From: Rhinopithecus roxellana
Lineage: Eukaryota; Chordata; Mammalia; Primates; Cercopithecidae
NCBI RefSeq assembly: GCF_007565055.1
Contig: NC_044553.1
Location: 122,534,978-122,598,977 of the forward strand
Length of the DNA stretch: 64,000 bases
Reading direction: 5' to 3'
Position numbers and translations under genes: made by a program. Under the pieces are notes generated by a model. It saw only the letters and a program-made list of their open reading frames with translations, had not been told where the DNA came from and made no database searches. This document shows positions 34,081 through 45,490 of this stretch, piece after piece (the first letter of the stretch is position 1; each line of letters starts with the position of its first letter).

Positions 34081-34324
34081 TTCTGCAGGCTTCCTGGAGA
34101 GAGATGTGGCAGCTTAGAGCAGTGGGTGCAGATGGGAAGAGAGGCCTGGCTTGGAGACCTGGTCTATGTGGGTTTGGGTGGATTGAATGTGGAGAGGTAG
34201 AGGGTGATGTGGAGGATGGGACCATGGTCTCTGGCTTGGTCCCTGGGGAATGGCAGTGCTGGTGGTTGAGGTAGAGATGACTAACCTTTAGCCTCTGCTA
34301 AATAAATTTTTGCAGACCAAAAGT

Positions 34325-36155
34325 TGTTATTGTTTGTTTTTAAATGTTGCTGAAGTCCAATTTATTATTTTTAATGTACTTTTAAAAAGGTGACTGGCGT
34401 CACATCTAAGAACTTTTTGTGTAGTGCTAGGTACAAAAGATATTCTCCTACAATTTGTTCTAAACTTTTGTAGTTTTGCATTTTATGTAAAGCTGTAATC
34501 CATTTTTGATTATTTTGTATAAGCCGTGATATTTAGGTCAAAGTTCACTCTTTTGGTTATGGATATCCAATTGCTCCAGCACTGTTTTTGAAAAGGCGAT
34601 TCTTCCATTGAATTGCTTTTTCTACTTTGTTAAATATCAGTTGGCTGTACTTGTATGGATCTATTTCTGTTGTTTAATTCTGTTCCATTGATCTATGTGT
34701 CTGATCCTCTACCAATAATACCACACTGTCTTGATTATTATAGTTACTGAATAAGCCTTAAAATCAGGTATAGTGATTTGTCTCATTTCATTCCTCTTTT
34801 TCAAAGTTATTTTAGCTATTCCAACTTCTTTGCCTTGCCATAAATATTTTAGATTAAACTTGTCCATATTTACAAAAACACCTTGCTGGGATTTCGATGA
34901 GAATTTGAAAATAATTGACATCTTTATTATGTTGAGTCATCTAATCTATGAATATGGTACATTTCTCCATTCATTTATTCTTCCGTATCTTTCATCATTG
35001 CTTTGTGATTTTCAGTAGACAAGTCCAATACATGTTTTGTTCAGTTTATACCTAAACATTTTATTTTATTTTATTTTATTTTATTTTATTTATTTTGGAC
35101 GGAATCTTGCTCCATCACTCAGGCTGGAGTGCAGTGGCACAATCTTGCCTCACTGCAACCTCTGCCTCCTGGGTTCAAACGATTCTTCTGCCTCAGCCCC
35201 CTGAGTAGCTGGGATTACAGGTGCACACCACACGCCCAGCTAATTTTTTTTTTTTTTCTGTATTTTTGGTAGAGATGGGGTTTCACCACGTTGGTCAGGC
35301 TGGTCTCAAACTCCTGACCTCATGATTTGCCTGCCTTAGCCTCCCAAAGTGATGAGATTACAGGTGTGAGCCACTGCATCTGGTCCAGCATTTTATTTTC
35401 AATGATCATGAATCATATTGTTTTAATTTGTTTCATATGTGCATTGCTAGTATATAGAAACACAATTGATTTTGTATGTTTATGTTGTATCTTGTGACCT
35501 TGCTGAATTTGTCTAGTACTAGAAGATTTTCTATAGATTCCTTATGATTTTCTATGTAGACTATGTTATTTGTAAATAGCAATAGCTTTATTTCTTCTTT
35601 ATGAATCATTATGTGTTTTATTTCCTTCTCAGGCCTTATTACACAGGCTAGAACTTTTAGTACTATGTGCAATAGCAATGGTGAGAATGGACATTCTTTT
35701 CTGGTTTCTGATGTTAAGGAAAAAGCATCCAGTCTTTGTGCATTCCTTATGGTAGTAGCTATCTGTTTTTTATAGATGGCCTTGATCAGTTTGAGAAAGT
35801 TCTTTTCTAGTTTGCTGAGTGTTTTTATATCATGCATGTATGTTGGATCTTGTCAAATGCTTTTTCTGAGACAGTTGATATGATCTGGTGGTTTTTAGAT
35901 TTAGCCTGTTAATATGGTGGATTATATGGCTTGATTTTTAAAAATATCAAACTAGCCTTGCATCCCTGGAATCAAGCCTACTTGGTTATGGTACATAATT
36001 CTTTTTACATATTGCTGGATTCTAGTGGCTAAGATTTTGTGGAGGTTTGTTGTGTCTGTGTTCATGAGGCATCTTGGTACTCTTTCTGTACTCTCTTTGG
36101 CATGGTAAAACGAGCCTCATAAAATTAGTTGGGAAAATATTCTCCTTAGCAAAGA
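34325..36155 (-). mobile_element. Old antisense L1 (L1M-type) ORF2 fragment
   Basis: Long antisense similarity to L1 ORF2, with typical blocks such as TGTTCCATTGATCTATGTGTC, CTTGCATCCCTGGAATC and GTGACCTTGCTGAATTTG. It is broken by stops and indels; the minus frames 34709-34921 and 35433-35837 are remnants. An Alu is nested at 35057-35386. Confidence 0.9.
35057..35386 (-). mobile_element. AluS-type element nested in old L1
   Basis: An antisense Alu with a TTTTA-repeat tail. CATTTTATTTT occurs on both sides (from 35057 and from 35389), consistent with a target duplication that runs into the tail. Confidence 0.93.
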
Positions 36156-36567
36156 TTTCCAAGAAAGGAATTATGAGTTAAATTCCATACTGTAAGTTTT
36201 GTTTAGATCTTCTGAATCTAAAGTGATGTAAGTTCATGAAAAGCACAAAGAGAGTAAAAAAGGAGAGTACTTCAGAAGAACTGAAAAGTGATTAAGTTAT
36301 ACAAGTACCCTTTTTTTAGATTCTAAAATGGCCGGCCCTGGGGATAATTGTGAAAGACTACTTCTGCGCCACAATTCTGCAGTAGAGAGAGCATTTTAAA
36401 ACGTTACCACCAAACATTACTTTTGGAGTTTGCTTGAAAATGTGTCTTGAATCAGAGGCAAATTATAAAGCAGTGCTGTGTTTCAGAAAAAAGGTTTTGG
36501 TTTCTCAGTGGTGTTATCACAGGGGATATGCTTTTAATATTGAGTTAGTCTCCTCAACTTGTATATA
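36156..36567. other. Short unique stretch
   Basis: No feature is recognised between the L1 remnant and the MITE. Confidence 0.35.
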
Positions 36568-36569
36568 TA

Positions 36570-36795
36570 CAGGTTGAGCACCCCAATCCAAAGATCTGAA
36601 ATCCGAAACGTTCGAAAATCCAAAACTTTTTGAGTGCTGATGTGATACTCAAAGGAAATGCTCTTTGGAGTATTTTGGATTTCAGATTTTCAGATTAGGG
36701 ATCCTTGTCTGGTAAGTATACTGCAAATATTCCCAAATCCCAGACACCTCTCGTCCCAAGCATTTTGCCATTTTGGATAAGGGATTCTCAACCCG
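36570..36795. mobile_element. Tigger-like MITE (DNA transposon remnant)
   Basis: The left end CAGGTTGAGCACCCCAATCC pairs with the right end GGATAAGGGATTCTCAACCCG as terminal inverted repeats. A TA precedes the left end, as for pogo/Tigger elements. The interior has the characteristic TTTTGGATTTCAGATTTTCAG blocks. It has no coding capacity. A MER44/Tigger group name is likely but tentative. Confidence 0.8.
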
Positions 36796-36966
36796 TGTGT
36801 GTGTCTGTGTGTGTTTACATAAGTGTATGTGTGTATGCATACATGTGTATGTATATACAGATATATGTATGTGTGTATGTATACATATGTGTGTACATGT
36901 GAATACACATGTATTTGTATGTGGGTGTGTATGTATGTGTGTGTGTATGTGTGTGTGCGTATGTGA
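36796..36966. repeat. Complex (TG)n/(TA)n microsatellite
   Basis: About 170 bases of TGTG, TATG and TACA tracts begin directly at the right end of the MITE. The alternating purine-pyrimidine sequence could adopt Z-DNA. His/Thr- and Cys/Val-rich frames across it on both strands are artefacts. Confidence 0.92.
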
Positions 36967-37235
36967 AATATCTATATTTAGGTCCAAAAAATAGGGCAGT
37001 TTGGAGAACAAAGTGGAATATACAATTTTAAAAGGGAGTAAAACAGCATACTTGCATTTCTTGTCAATGAAGACCAACCCTGACTGCCTTGCACTTATTA
37101 TTAGTGGTGAAAAATCAGTGGAGAATTGCTGCACATGGCCTCACCATTCTCTGTGGTGCCCAGCTGAAAGATGGCTTTTGGAAGGTCACACAAGTTTGTG
37201 CTGCTTTCAGTTGCCAGCTGTAAGATGATAATAAT

Positions 37236-37377
37236 ACAGGATGTCTAGTTAAATTTGAATTTCAGATGAATAATGAATAATGGTTTAACATATGCTTGTC
37301 TCAAATATTACGTGGGACATGGTTATACTAAAATATTCGTTGTTCATTTGAAGTTGAAGATGAATTGGACATCCTGT
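37236..37377. mobile_element. Palindromic MITE-like repeat
   Basis: Two arms of about 70 bases are imperfect reverse complements: ACAGGATGTCTAGTT...GAATAATGAATAAT on the left pairs with ATTCGTTGTTCATTTGAAG...GACATCCTGT on the right. The near-perfect symmetry around 37306 is typical of a small hairpin DNA element found many times in primate genomes. I cannot fix the family name. Confidence 0.75.
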
Positions 37378-37398
37378 TTTATCTGGTAAACCTAGCCT

Positions 37399-39465
37399 TT
37401 CTCTATATTTTTTCTGTGTTTGAACCTTGTTCACGTTCATCCAAGGTAAAACCAAAATAAGTTACAAGGTGCGTGTTGAAACTCTGTAGCAATAGGCTGA
37501 GACAGTCATCTTTTCCTGGTAGATGAACAGGCTGGCAGACCTTGTGTAATACGTGTTTAATTTTTTCCATTGGTGCTTGTGACGAGATGGTTAGCCCTGG
37601 GCTGGGGGGTGGGGTGTCACACCCCTTCCCATAATAGTTTGTGTCCTGCACCATCATTGCTAACTCACACTTACTCTTCACAGTGATCTCACTTCATTTG
37701 TCTTGCCAGCATCTCATTATTCAGAAAGATTCTTACTCATCTACACATCTGCACCTCAGTCCTATTTGCAATTACCCTTTTAGGATGCTGCCTGAATTAG
37801 TGTTCATGCACTGCGGATAACCACTTTTACATACTTCCTGGGTCAGATATAGAAGCAGACACAGCATTTATCTATTGCATGCTTCACTTAAGTTGTCAAC
37901 CATCACAAGCATTGTCTTGAATTATGTGTAGTGCTTGGATTCAACAATTGGCCGAAAGAATACATACATAATAGAAGTTCTCTGTCAACACCTTGAGAAA
38001 CCAGATCCAGCAGGAGGCAGCTCTTGGAGTATTTTACAAATTACATCTGAAATCTGTACCATCCATTAAACTGGCTTATGTGGCTAGAATAGGAGAAGAA
38101 ACAAAATGGTTGTTTACTAATATTTTTACTCCCATTAAAAATGTCTAATGTTAATAAAACTTTAAATAAACATGATTGATCAATTAAAAAAAAAACAACC
38201 ATATACCAGCAAGAGGAAGACTGACTGAGGAAAGCACTGTTGGCGGTCATCCTGCCATCTCTCTTTACAACAACAATGATCCCTGGAGCTTCCCGTTCTG
38301 TTCCTTTCTGCTTTGTTCTGTTCCAGGCAGTTGGCAGAATTGCGCTGTGAACTCCAGCCTTGTTGCTATGAATGCATTCTTTTATCTGTTTGATTTGTTT
38401 CAGCCCAGAGGAAGGAAATGTCTGTGACTCTTGTTTGCACTTTTGGCTGGTTTTAGGGCACCTGAGGCCATTCAGATTACAACTCTGCCCAAAGCAAAAG
38501 CTAAAGAATATTACTCTTTTCAGGACAGATGTCCTTAATGTAAAGTTAGAAAAAACATCATAGGAAGCGTCACAGCAGCTGAACTGAAGGCCCTCCACGG
38601 CCTCCCTGTTTCATTTGAAAGGCTCTGAAGAATGTGGGCTCTGCACAGAGATGAGTAGGGGAGGACCCCCCCCAAAAAGCAGAGAGGGGCCTCTAGGGCC
38701 ATCTTCTCTATGGCTTGTGAAAACTGAGTCCAGTATTCTCAAGTTTATGATGAGTTCTCAGATTTCTACAATTTTCAGCTAAATTCACTTATAATGAAGT
38801 TTAAAATCTTGTTTGTAATGATCTATTCACTCAAAATACTGAAATGAGACATTTGATAACTGCTAATATCTGGAATTCTAAGATATTTACATCTAGTCTG
38901 ATTCTAAAAGAGTGTCAATAAATTGTAACTACAACACTTTTATATTGACTTAAATATGTTTTATTGGTTACACTGCATAAATACATATTTGCTAAGCATT
39001 GGTCTTTCAGTGATCAGAATGGATATTTTCCTACAATTTTGATGTTATAGGAAGCAAAGAAATACCACTTGCTGCAAGTCTATTGCCATTTGTGAGAATG
39101 TTTCTGCAGCCGTCAAGCCTGGATACAGATTTTTCTAAATGGAAATGGTTTATTTGGTAAATATTCTCTGCTTCTTACCTTCTATATTCAAGCATAAAGA
39201 AATCTGTTTAGTTTCTGACAACCAGAAATTATATACATGCTTGCATCAAATGTGTATTGGCCAAACCTCATGGGCAAATGTGTAGGGAAATCACTTGAGT
39301 TGGGCATTTTGAGGAGAAAGAGCCTCCACTGCCATCCCTGGGCCTTCTCTGCCTCAATTCTTAGCTGTGAAGCGCAGCCCTCTGCTGGGAAATCGTCTTG
39401 GAAATAAAGGCCTCTTCATTTTTCCTCTGGGAAAGGAGCATGGGCTTGTATCCTCCTTTAAAAAG
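37399..39465. other. Mostly unique DNA
   Basis: No repeat is recognised with confidence. The longest frame outside repeats and the CpG island (38041-38598 minus, 185 codons) lies here. It shows no signal peptide, domain or repeat that I can recognise and may be chance. A weaker CTCF-like motif is at 38007-38021. Confidence 0.4.
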
Positions 39466-40160
39466 GATCAAGAACATCACTGCACACCCATTAGGATAGC
39501 CACTATCAAAAATAAAACAGAAAATAAGTGCTGGTAAGGAATTGGGGAAGTTGGAGACCTTGCTCACTGTTGATAGGAATGCTGGTTCCCCAAAATATAA
39601 AACATATAAAACTACCATAGGTTCCAGCAGTCCCACTTCTGGGTATATATCCAGAAGAATTGAACATGAAGACTTGGACAGAAATCTGTACATCCATTTT
39701 TATACAGCAGTAGCAAAAAGGTGGGAGCAACCCAAGTGTCCTTCAGTCTATGAAAGGATAAGCAAAATCTGGCATATTCATACAAGGGAATATTATTCAG
39801 CCTTTGAAAGAAAGGAAATTCTGACTTGTGCTACAACATGCATGAACTTCAAGGACATTATGCTAAGGGAAATAAGCCAGTGACAAGAAACAAATACTCA
39901 ACGATTCCACTTATACGAGGTACCCAGAGTAGTCAAATTCGTTGAGACAGAAGGTACAATGGTGGACGATGAGGGATGCTGGGGGGTAATATGGAGTTGT
40001 TGTTTAACGGGAACAGAGTTTCAGTTTTACAAGGTGAAAACACTCCTGTTGATGGTTGTACGACAATGTGAATATACTTAATGTCTTAGAAATGTACACT
40101 TAAAAATGTTGAAAATGATAAATTTTATGTTATGTATCGTATACTACATTTTTTTTTAAG
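39466..40160 (+). mobile_element. Old L1 (L1M-type) 3' end
   Basis: Sense L1: CACACCCATTAGGATAGCCA, CCAGCAGTCCCACTTCTGGG, GGAATATTATTCAGCC, then the 3' UTR ending ACACTTAAAAATGTTGAAAA and a T/A-rich end. It is not coding. Confidence 0.88.
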
Positions 40161-40479
40161 TATCAATGATTTGTGTCTGTCTGAAGATGGAAAGACCACT
40201 CATTCCTTCCTGTGCCCATGTAGATGTTTCTGTATTGTGGTGTAGTGTTGTGATGGACCTGTGCTCTCTCTGTCACATGACACCCTCGAGCACATGAGGT
40301 TCCCTTTCAGGTTACCATACCAAGAACCCCTGTAGGTTTTCTCTGGCTCCCCATCACCTGATATAGGTTTGGCCAAGAGAGCCCCAGGGGAGGAAGCATG
40401 ATGCCTGAGATACCTCTGGGTCAAGCTTGGAGGAAGGGCTCCCCGTGACACTGGCCCAGGTTCTCAACCTACCAGCCCA

Positions 40480-41695
40480 ACTTTTTCTTTTTCTTTTGAG
40501 GTAAAATGAAATGCACAAATGAGATGAGCCTTGACAAATCCATGCACCTGTGTAATCCAAGTCCATATCAAAATACAGAACATTCACATTCACATCATAC
40601 CAGAAATCTCCCTCGTGCCCTGCCCCAGCCCTTCTGCCAGGCAACCTGTCTGATTTCTCCATCATGGATTAATTTTGTCTATTCTAGAACTTCACGTGAA
40701 AGGGATCCACAGTGGCAGTCATTGCTCGGCAGAATGCCCCTGTGATCCATCTGTGCCGCTGCTTTATCAGTGACCTGCTCCTTTTTGTCACTGTCTGCAT
40801 TCCATTGCGTCACCATGCCAGGGGTTGCTTGGCTACTTTCCTGTGGCTTGACTCCTGGGCTCTTCCCAGTTTGGGGTTTGTTGGAATAAGGCTGCTGTGA
40901 ACATTCTTGTACAAGGCTTTCTGTGAACTGATTCTTTGGTTTCTCTTGGGTTAATGCCTAGGAATGGTATCAGGTCACAGAGAAGTTTACAAAACTGTTT
41001 TCTTCTCCTGCCCACAAGGTCCGAGGGTTCTGGTCGCTGGGCATCCTCACCAGCATTTGGCACTGACAGCCTGCTTGCTTAGGGCATTGCCGTGAGTGAG
41101 TAGTGGGTTTCATCGCAATTCTCATTTGCATTTCCCTTATCTGATGATGCTGAAGACGTTTATTGATCATTCGCATACTCTTCATTTGTGAACTACCTAT
41201 CCATCTCTTTTACTGATTTTTACTAGGTTTGTTGTATTTTAATTGTTGACTTGCAGCTAGTTTTTTTGGGAAGTAAAATTTTGAAATTTTTACGAAGTCT
41301 AATTTATCATTTTTTTATTTGTGGTTGTTGTTTCTGTGTCCTAAGAAGCTTTTGCTTACCCTAAGCCATGAAGATATTTTGTTTTCTTTATTAAAGCTTT
41401 ATAGTTTAGCTTTTACATTGAGCATTGTGATTCATCTCTAATTTTTGTGTATAGTGTGAGGTAGGGATTGAGGTTTCTTTTTTCTATGTGGATACCCAAT
41501 TTTTTCAGCATCATTTGTTGAAAAGATCATCATATCCATAATGAATTATAGTGGTGCCTTTGCAAAAATCAAATGGTCATGTAAGTGAGTGTCTATTTTT
41601 GGGCCCTTTATTCTGTTTCATTGTTGGTCATGCCATTACCACACTGCCTTGATTACCATGCCCTTACACTAACATCCCAAACTTCTGGTCATCCC
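40480..41695 (-). mobile_element. Old antisense L1 fragment
   Basis: Antisense 3' UTR and ORF2-end sequence of an old L1: TTGGAATAAGGCTGCTGTGA, AGGAATGGTATCAGGTC, CTCATTTGCATTTCCCTTAT and TTTTTTCAGCATCATTTGTTG. It faces the preceding sense L1 3' end. Confidence 0.82.
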
Positions 41696-42084
41696 ATGTT
41701 CTTGGCTGTGCTGCAGTGTGATTGAGTATGTAATATTAACCTGTTGGCTCACACTCACTTTCCTTGTGCATAACATGGCAGTGATGTCACTGAGTGATGG
41801 TGATGACTAAGAAAATTCTGACAATGACATCAGGCACAGCATACACATAGGACATCTTTAGTAAATGTGTCCCTTCATATTGGATTCTGGAAAGGGAGCT
41901 CACGTCTTTGTGTACTATCACCACATCATTGTCGTATAGGTAGGAGGTCAGTGCAGGAACAACAGGGTGAAATAATTTTAATTCAGATCTTTCATTCTGT
42001 GGCAGAGGAAAAAGATGTAACTCCAATTACTTAGTTCCAGTGTTGATCTTGGCCATTTTATTTTGCAGCATTCTCTAATCTTTC

Positions 42085-42195
42085 AAAATTGACCAGTCCA
42101 AGCCTCACTTTTGTCATATGTAAAATGAAGACAGTACCCCTCAAGATCATTGTCAGACACAGATCCATTCAGGCATGTGAAAGCACTTTGTAGGA
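42085..42195 (+). mobile_element. MIR remnant
   Basis: Sense MIR 3' core: GCCTCACTTTTGTCATATG followed by TAAAATGAAGACAGTACC, then GTGAAAGCACTTTGTAGGAC. Moderate divergence. Confidence 0.65.
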
Positions 42196-43554
42196 CCTAA
42201 AACATAACATCCTGAAATGCTGTCTTGACCTTTCTCTCTCCATTGGGATTGCAGATACTCAGAGGGAAGGACAGATTTTTCATTTCCATTTTTTGTGTCT
42301 GACTCAGATATGAGGTCTCACTTCATTGATTTGGTATTGATTTGGCATTGATGAACAGAACATTTAAAATCATTGACTAAGAGTATTTACAGACTTAAAG
42401 AGCCAGCTGTTGCCTTCTTAAAGGTTTTGATTTAAGGCATAAACCCCGGCAAGTTTGAACAAGTGTGGGACACTTGCGACAACTGTAGGACACAGACGCT
42501 TGGACTCCAACAAACAGCTGATGGTGGTGATGAGACTGTACAGCCACCAGCTTCATGCCTCTTGAGATATGTTTGGAATGTCCCAAAGTCCCTTAACCCA
42601 GAGGAAGGGTGAGTGCCCCAGACAAGGAGCAGGTGGGCATGAGAAAGATGAAGAGAAGAGCAGGAAGAGGCTACCACAGCAGCAGAGATCGCCGCGTTCA
42701 CTTTGAGCCCCGAGCAGTGGCTTTGAGGCTTATTTGGAAGCGTTTCCAACTCTTTGGTTAAGTGTGTCTGGATCTCAGGTAACCGACTCAGATGTAAGGA
42801 ACAGCCCTTTTCCTTCTCTCTGAGTCTGCTTAGATTCTGAGCTCCCATTCCACACAGCCTGTGCCGGAATCATTTTGGGTGTTTTCTTTCTCCCTGGGTT
42901 GTGTTGGAGGTAGGATCTTTCTTCAGAACTGAAAGGGGGAGGTCCCCAAGAAGGAATGGCCACCCCCAGGCTGATGGGCATTGGTCCACACGGACAGGCT
43001 CTGCAGGGTCCATGCGTCTGCCTGCCTCATGTTACATCTATCTGCACATGGTGAAGGTTGGGAGCATTTGACATCTTGATTGGAACAACCCAATGTCTGG
43101 TGTCCTCATATCATGCCAAGATGGTCTCCACTTCCTGGAACTTTCACCCAGCAGTGGGCAGAAGCCCATGGAACCAGGAAGGAAGATGGCAGAAGCCTTC
43201 TTTCATCCGCTCAGGTTGTGACTTCCAGAACAAAACCAGCATGGATGAAAGATCAAATGTGGGAGGCCTCCCTGTCTGGAACCTGTTCATTACCATGTTG
43301 ATGGTGCCAGGCCATGCTTGAGTCAGAGAATTTGTTGGAGCCACAGAAAATAATACAGTGCCTCAGCAGACCCCGTCCCAGGTCCAGTGCGCCTCAGAGA
43401 CCCTGTCCCAGGTCCAGTGCCACCCCCGTCCTCTGAGGAGAGGGAGGGTGTTTTCATGTCTCTAGATTTGACCTGTGGGCACTCCCGCCTTTCCCTGATG
43501 TCTGTGCTCCCCTTTCTGTTGGTCTTTTTGGTTTTATCTGCTTCATTAGTTGGC

Positions 43555-43640
43555 ACGATCATTCACTCATTTAACAGATATTTATGGAGGATGTACCAGG
43601 GACCAGGGACATCAAATGCAAAAGGAAATGAGCATGAGCA
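43555..43640. mobile_element. L2-like remnant
   Basis: ATTCACTCATTTAACAGATA, then TTTATGGAGG and ACCAGGGACCAGGGA resemble the common L2 end motif (tandem ATTCA, then TTTATTGAGC, then TGCCAGGCA). Confidence 0.5.
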
Positions 43641-44681
43641 CTTTTCCCTGCTTGGATAGAGCCAGTTCAATGCACAGACACTCAGAGGCACAGCGATGAA
43701 GAAGGGACCATGCCCTCCTCCAGTCATCGTGTACATCTTCTGGCCCCTGGCTTAGGGACCTGCCCAGGATAAAGCGGGAGAGGGAGATGCGGGAAGCAGC
43801 TGTGACAAATCCCCGCCCAGAGGATGGGGACAATAAATGCTTTGTGTTAGCCAGTACAACCCTTGAAGGCCAAAAGCTCAGGGAGGTGGGTTCCCAGGAG
43901 AGAAAAAAGTACAGATTGGTGAGAAAATATTCCAGGCAAATTTGAATCAGGACCATACACTCTCTCACCTTACTTCCACCGTTTTCTCCATACTGTTCTT
44001 CCATGAGTAGCTGATCTCAAAGATGACTAAGGCCTACAAAAGAACAAGCTTGCAGAAAAACCTGAACATAAAAAAGAAAGAGGTTATATAATTACTTGTC
44101 ATTGACTATAGTCATTCTACTGTGCAATATAATATACTGTGAGAAGAGAGGATCTTGTGTGTTCCCACCACAAAGAAATTGTAAATGTTTGATGCACATG
44201 CTAATTACCCAATTTAAACATTACATAATGTAAACATCTATTGAAACATTACATTGCACTGCAGAAATAAACATAGTTATGTGTCCATTAAAAGTTTTTA
44301 AAAATTTAAAAAGAAAATAGTAACAAAAATGTAAAAGAAAGACATAAGCAAATGTCTGAGTAAGAATTGAATGATTCAGTGACCAGCTCAAGAATTCAAA
44401 AAAGTAAATTTCTGTACTCAAAAAGAAACTGCCGATCTCTAAAGCAGAATTTAAGCATAGCAGAAAGATTCAGAGGAGCGAGTGAGACGGAGGAAAATAG
44501 GGCCCAAGCTGGCAGAATTCAGGGTGGAACGTGGAAAAGAAAAAAAACAAAATGATGCCAACACAGAGATTAACCAGGAAGCCACAAAAGAGGAAGCCTC
44601 CTTGAAAATGCAGACACTATGGACAGGATAGGAGAAACCACACAAAAGGAACAAAGCCTCACCATAATTAGATTTTATGTC

Positions 44682-44989
44682 TTTTTTTTTTTTTTTTTTT
44701 TTTTTTTGAGATGGAATCTTGTTCTGTCACCCAGGCTGGAGTGCAGTGGTGTGACCTCGGCTCGCTGCAACCTCTACCCCCGCAGGTTCAAGCAATTCTC
44801 CTGCCTCAGTCTCCTGAGTAGCTGGATTATAGGTGCACACCAACATGCCCATTCAATTTTTGTATTTTTATTAGAGACAGGGTTTCACCATGTTGGCCGG
44901 GCTGGTCTCAAACTCCTGGCCTCAAGTGATCCACCTTTCTCAGCCTCCCAAAGTGCTGGGATTACAGGCATGAGCTACCATGCCCAGCC
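44682..44989 (-). mobile_element. AluS/J-type element
   Basis: An antisense Alu with a pure T tail of about 26 bases and several indels in the body. The 137-codon frame at 44619-45032 is the Alu read antisense. Confidence 0.95.
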
Positions 44990-45115
44990 TGATTTTCTAA
45001 CAAAGAGTTTTAGGAAAGAAGGAGAACATTAAAGTATACAATAAAAGAAAACTGTGTAAATATACAGGCCAGACTTGGCTCTGTCATTCAAAAGGAACAA
45101 TTGCATTTTGGTAAA

Positions 45116-45490
45116 TGATACAGTTTAGCTCTGTGTCCCCATTCAAATCTCATCTTGAATCATACTCCCGTGATTCCCACGTGTTGTGTTAGGGACCTGG
45201 TGGGAGATAATCGAATCATGGGGTGGTTTCCCTCATACTGTTCACATCGTAGTGAATACATCTCACAAAATCTGATGGATTTGTCCAGGGTTGCTGCTTT
45301 TGCATCTTCCTCATTCTCTCTTTGCCTCCTGCCATCCATGTAAGACCTGACTTGCTCCTCCCTACCTTCTGCCATGATTGTGAGGCTTCCCCAGCTACAT
45401 GGAACTGTAAGTCACATTACACTTCTTTCTTTCGTAAACTGCCCAGTCTCAGGTGTGTCTTTATCAGCAGCACGAAAACGGACTAATACA
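45116..45490 (+). repeat. 5' LTR of THE1-class provirus, copy 2
   Basis: 375 bases, TGATACAGTTTAGCTC to CTAATACA, followed by the GTAAATTGGTACC start of the internal region. Confidence 0.9.

Larger units (their letters stand above)
41696..44681. other. Mostly unique DNA, probable intron
   Basis: The stretch holds a MIR remnant (42085-42195) and an L2-like end (43555-43640). The tandem phrase 'CCCGTCCCAGGTCCAGTGC' / 'CCTGTCCCAGGTCCAGTGC' occurs at about 43373 and 43402. No exon is recognised. Confidence 0.4.

Noticed and set aside
33674..34085. Possible CRISPR-like regularly spaced repeat
   Set aside because: The units are contiguous, with no unique spacers, and the sequence is primate. It is a minisatellite.
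36690..37134. His/Thr/Tyr-rich and Cys/Val-rich frames across the TG/TA microsatellite
   Set aside because: Microsatellite translation on both strands, with no gene structure.
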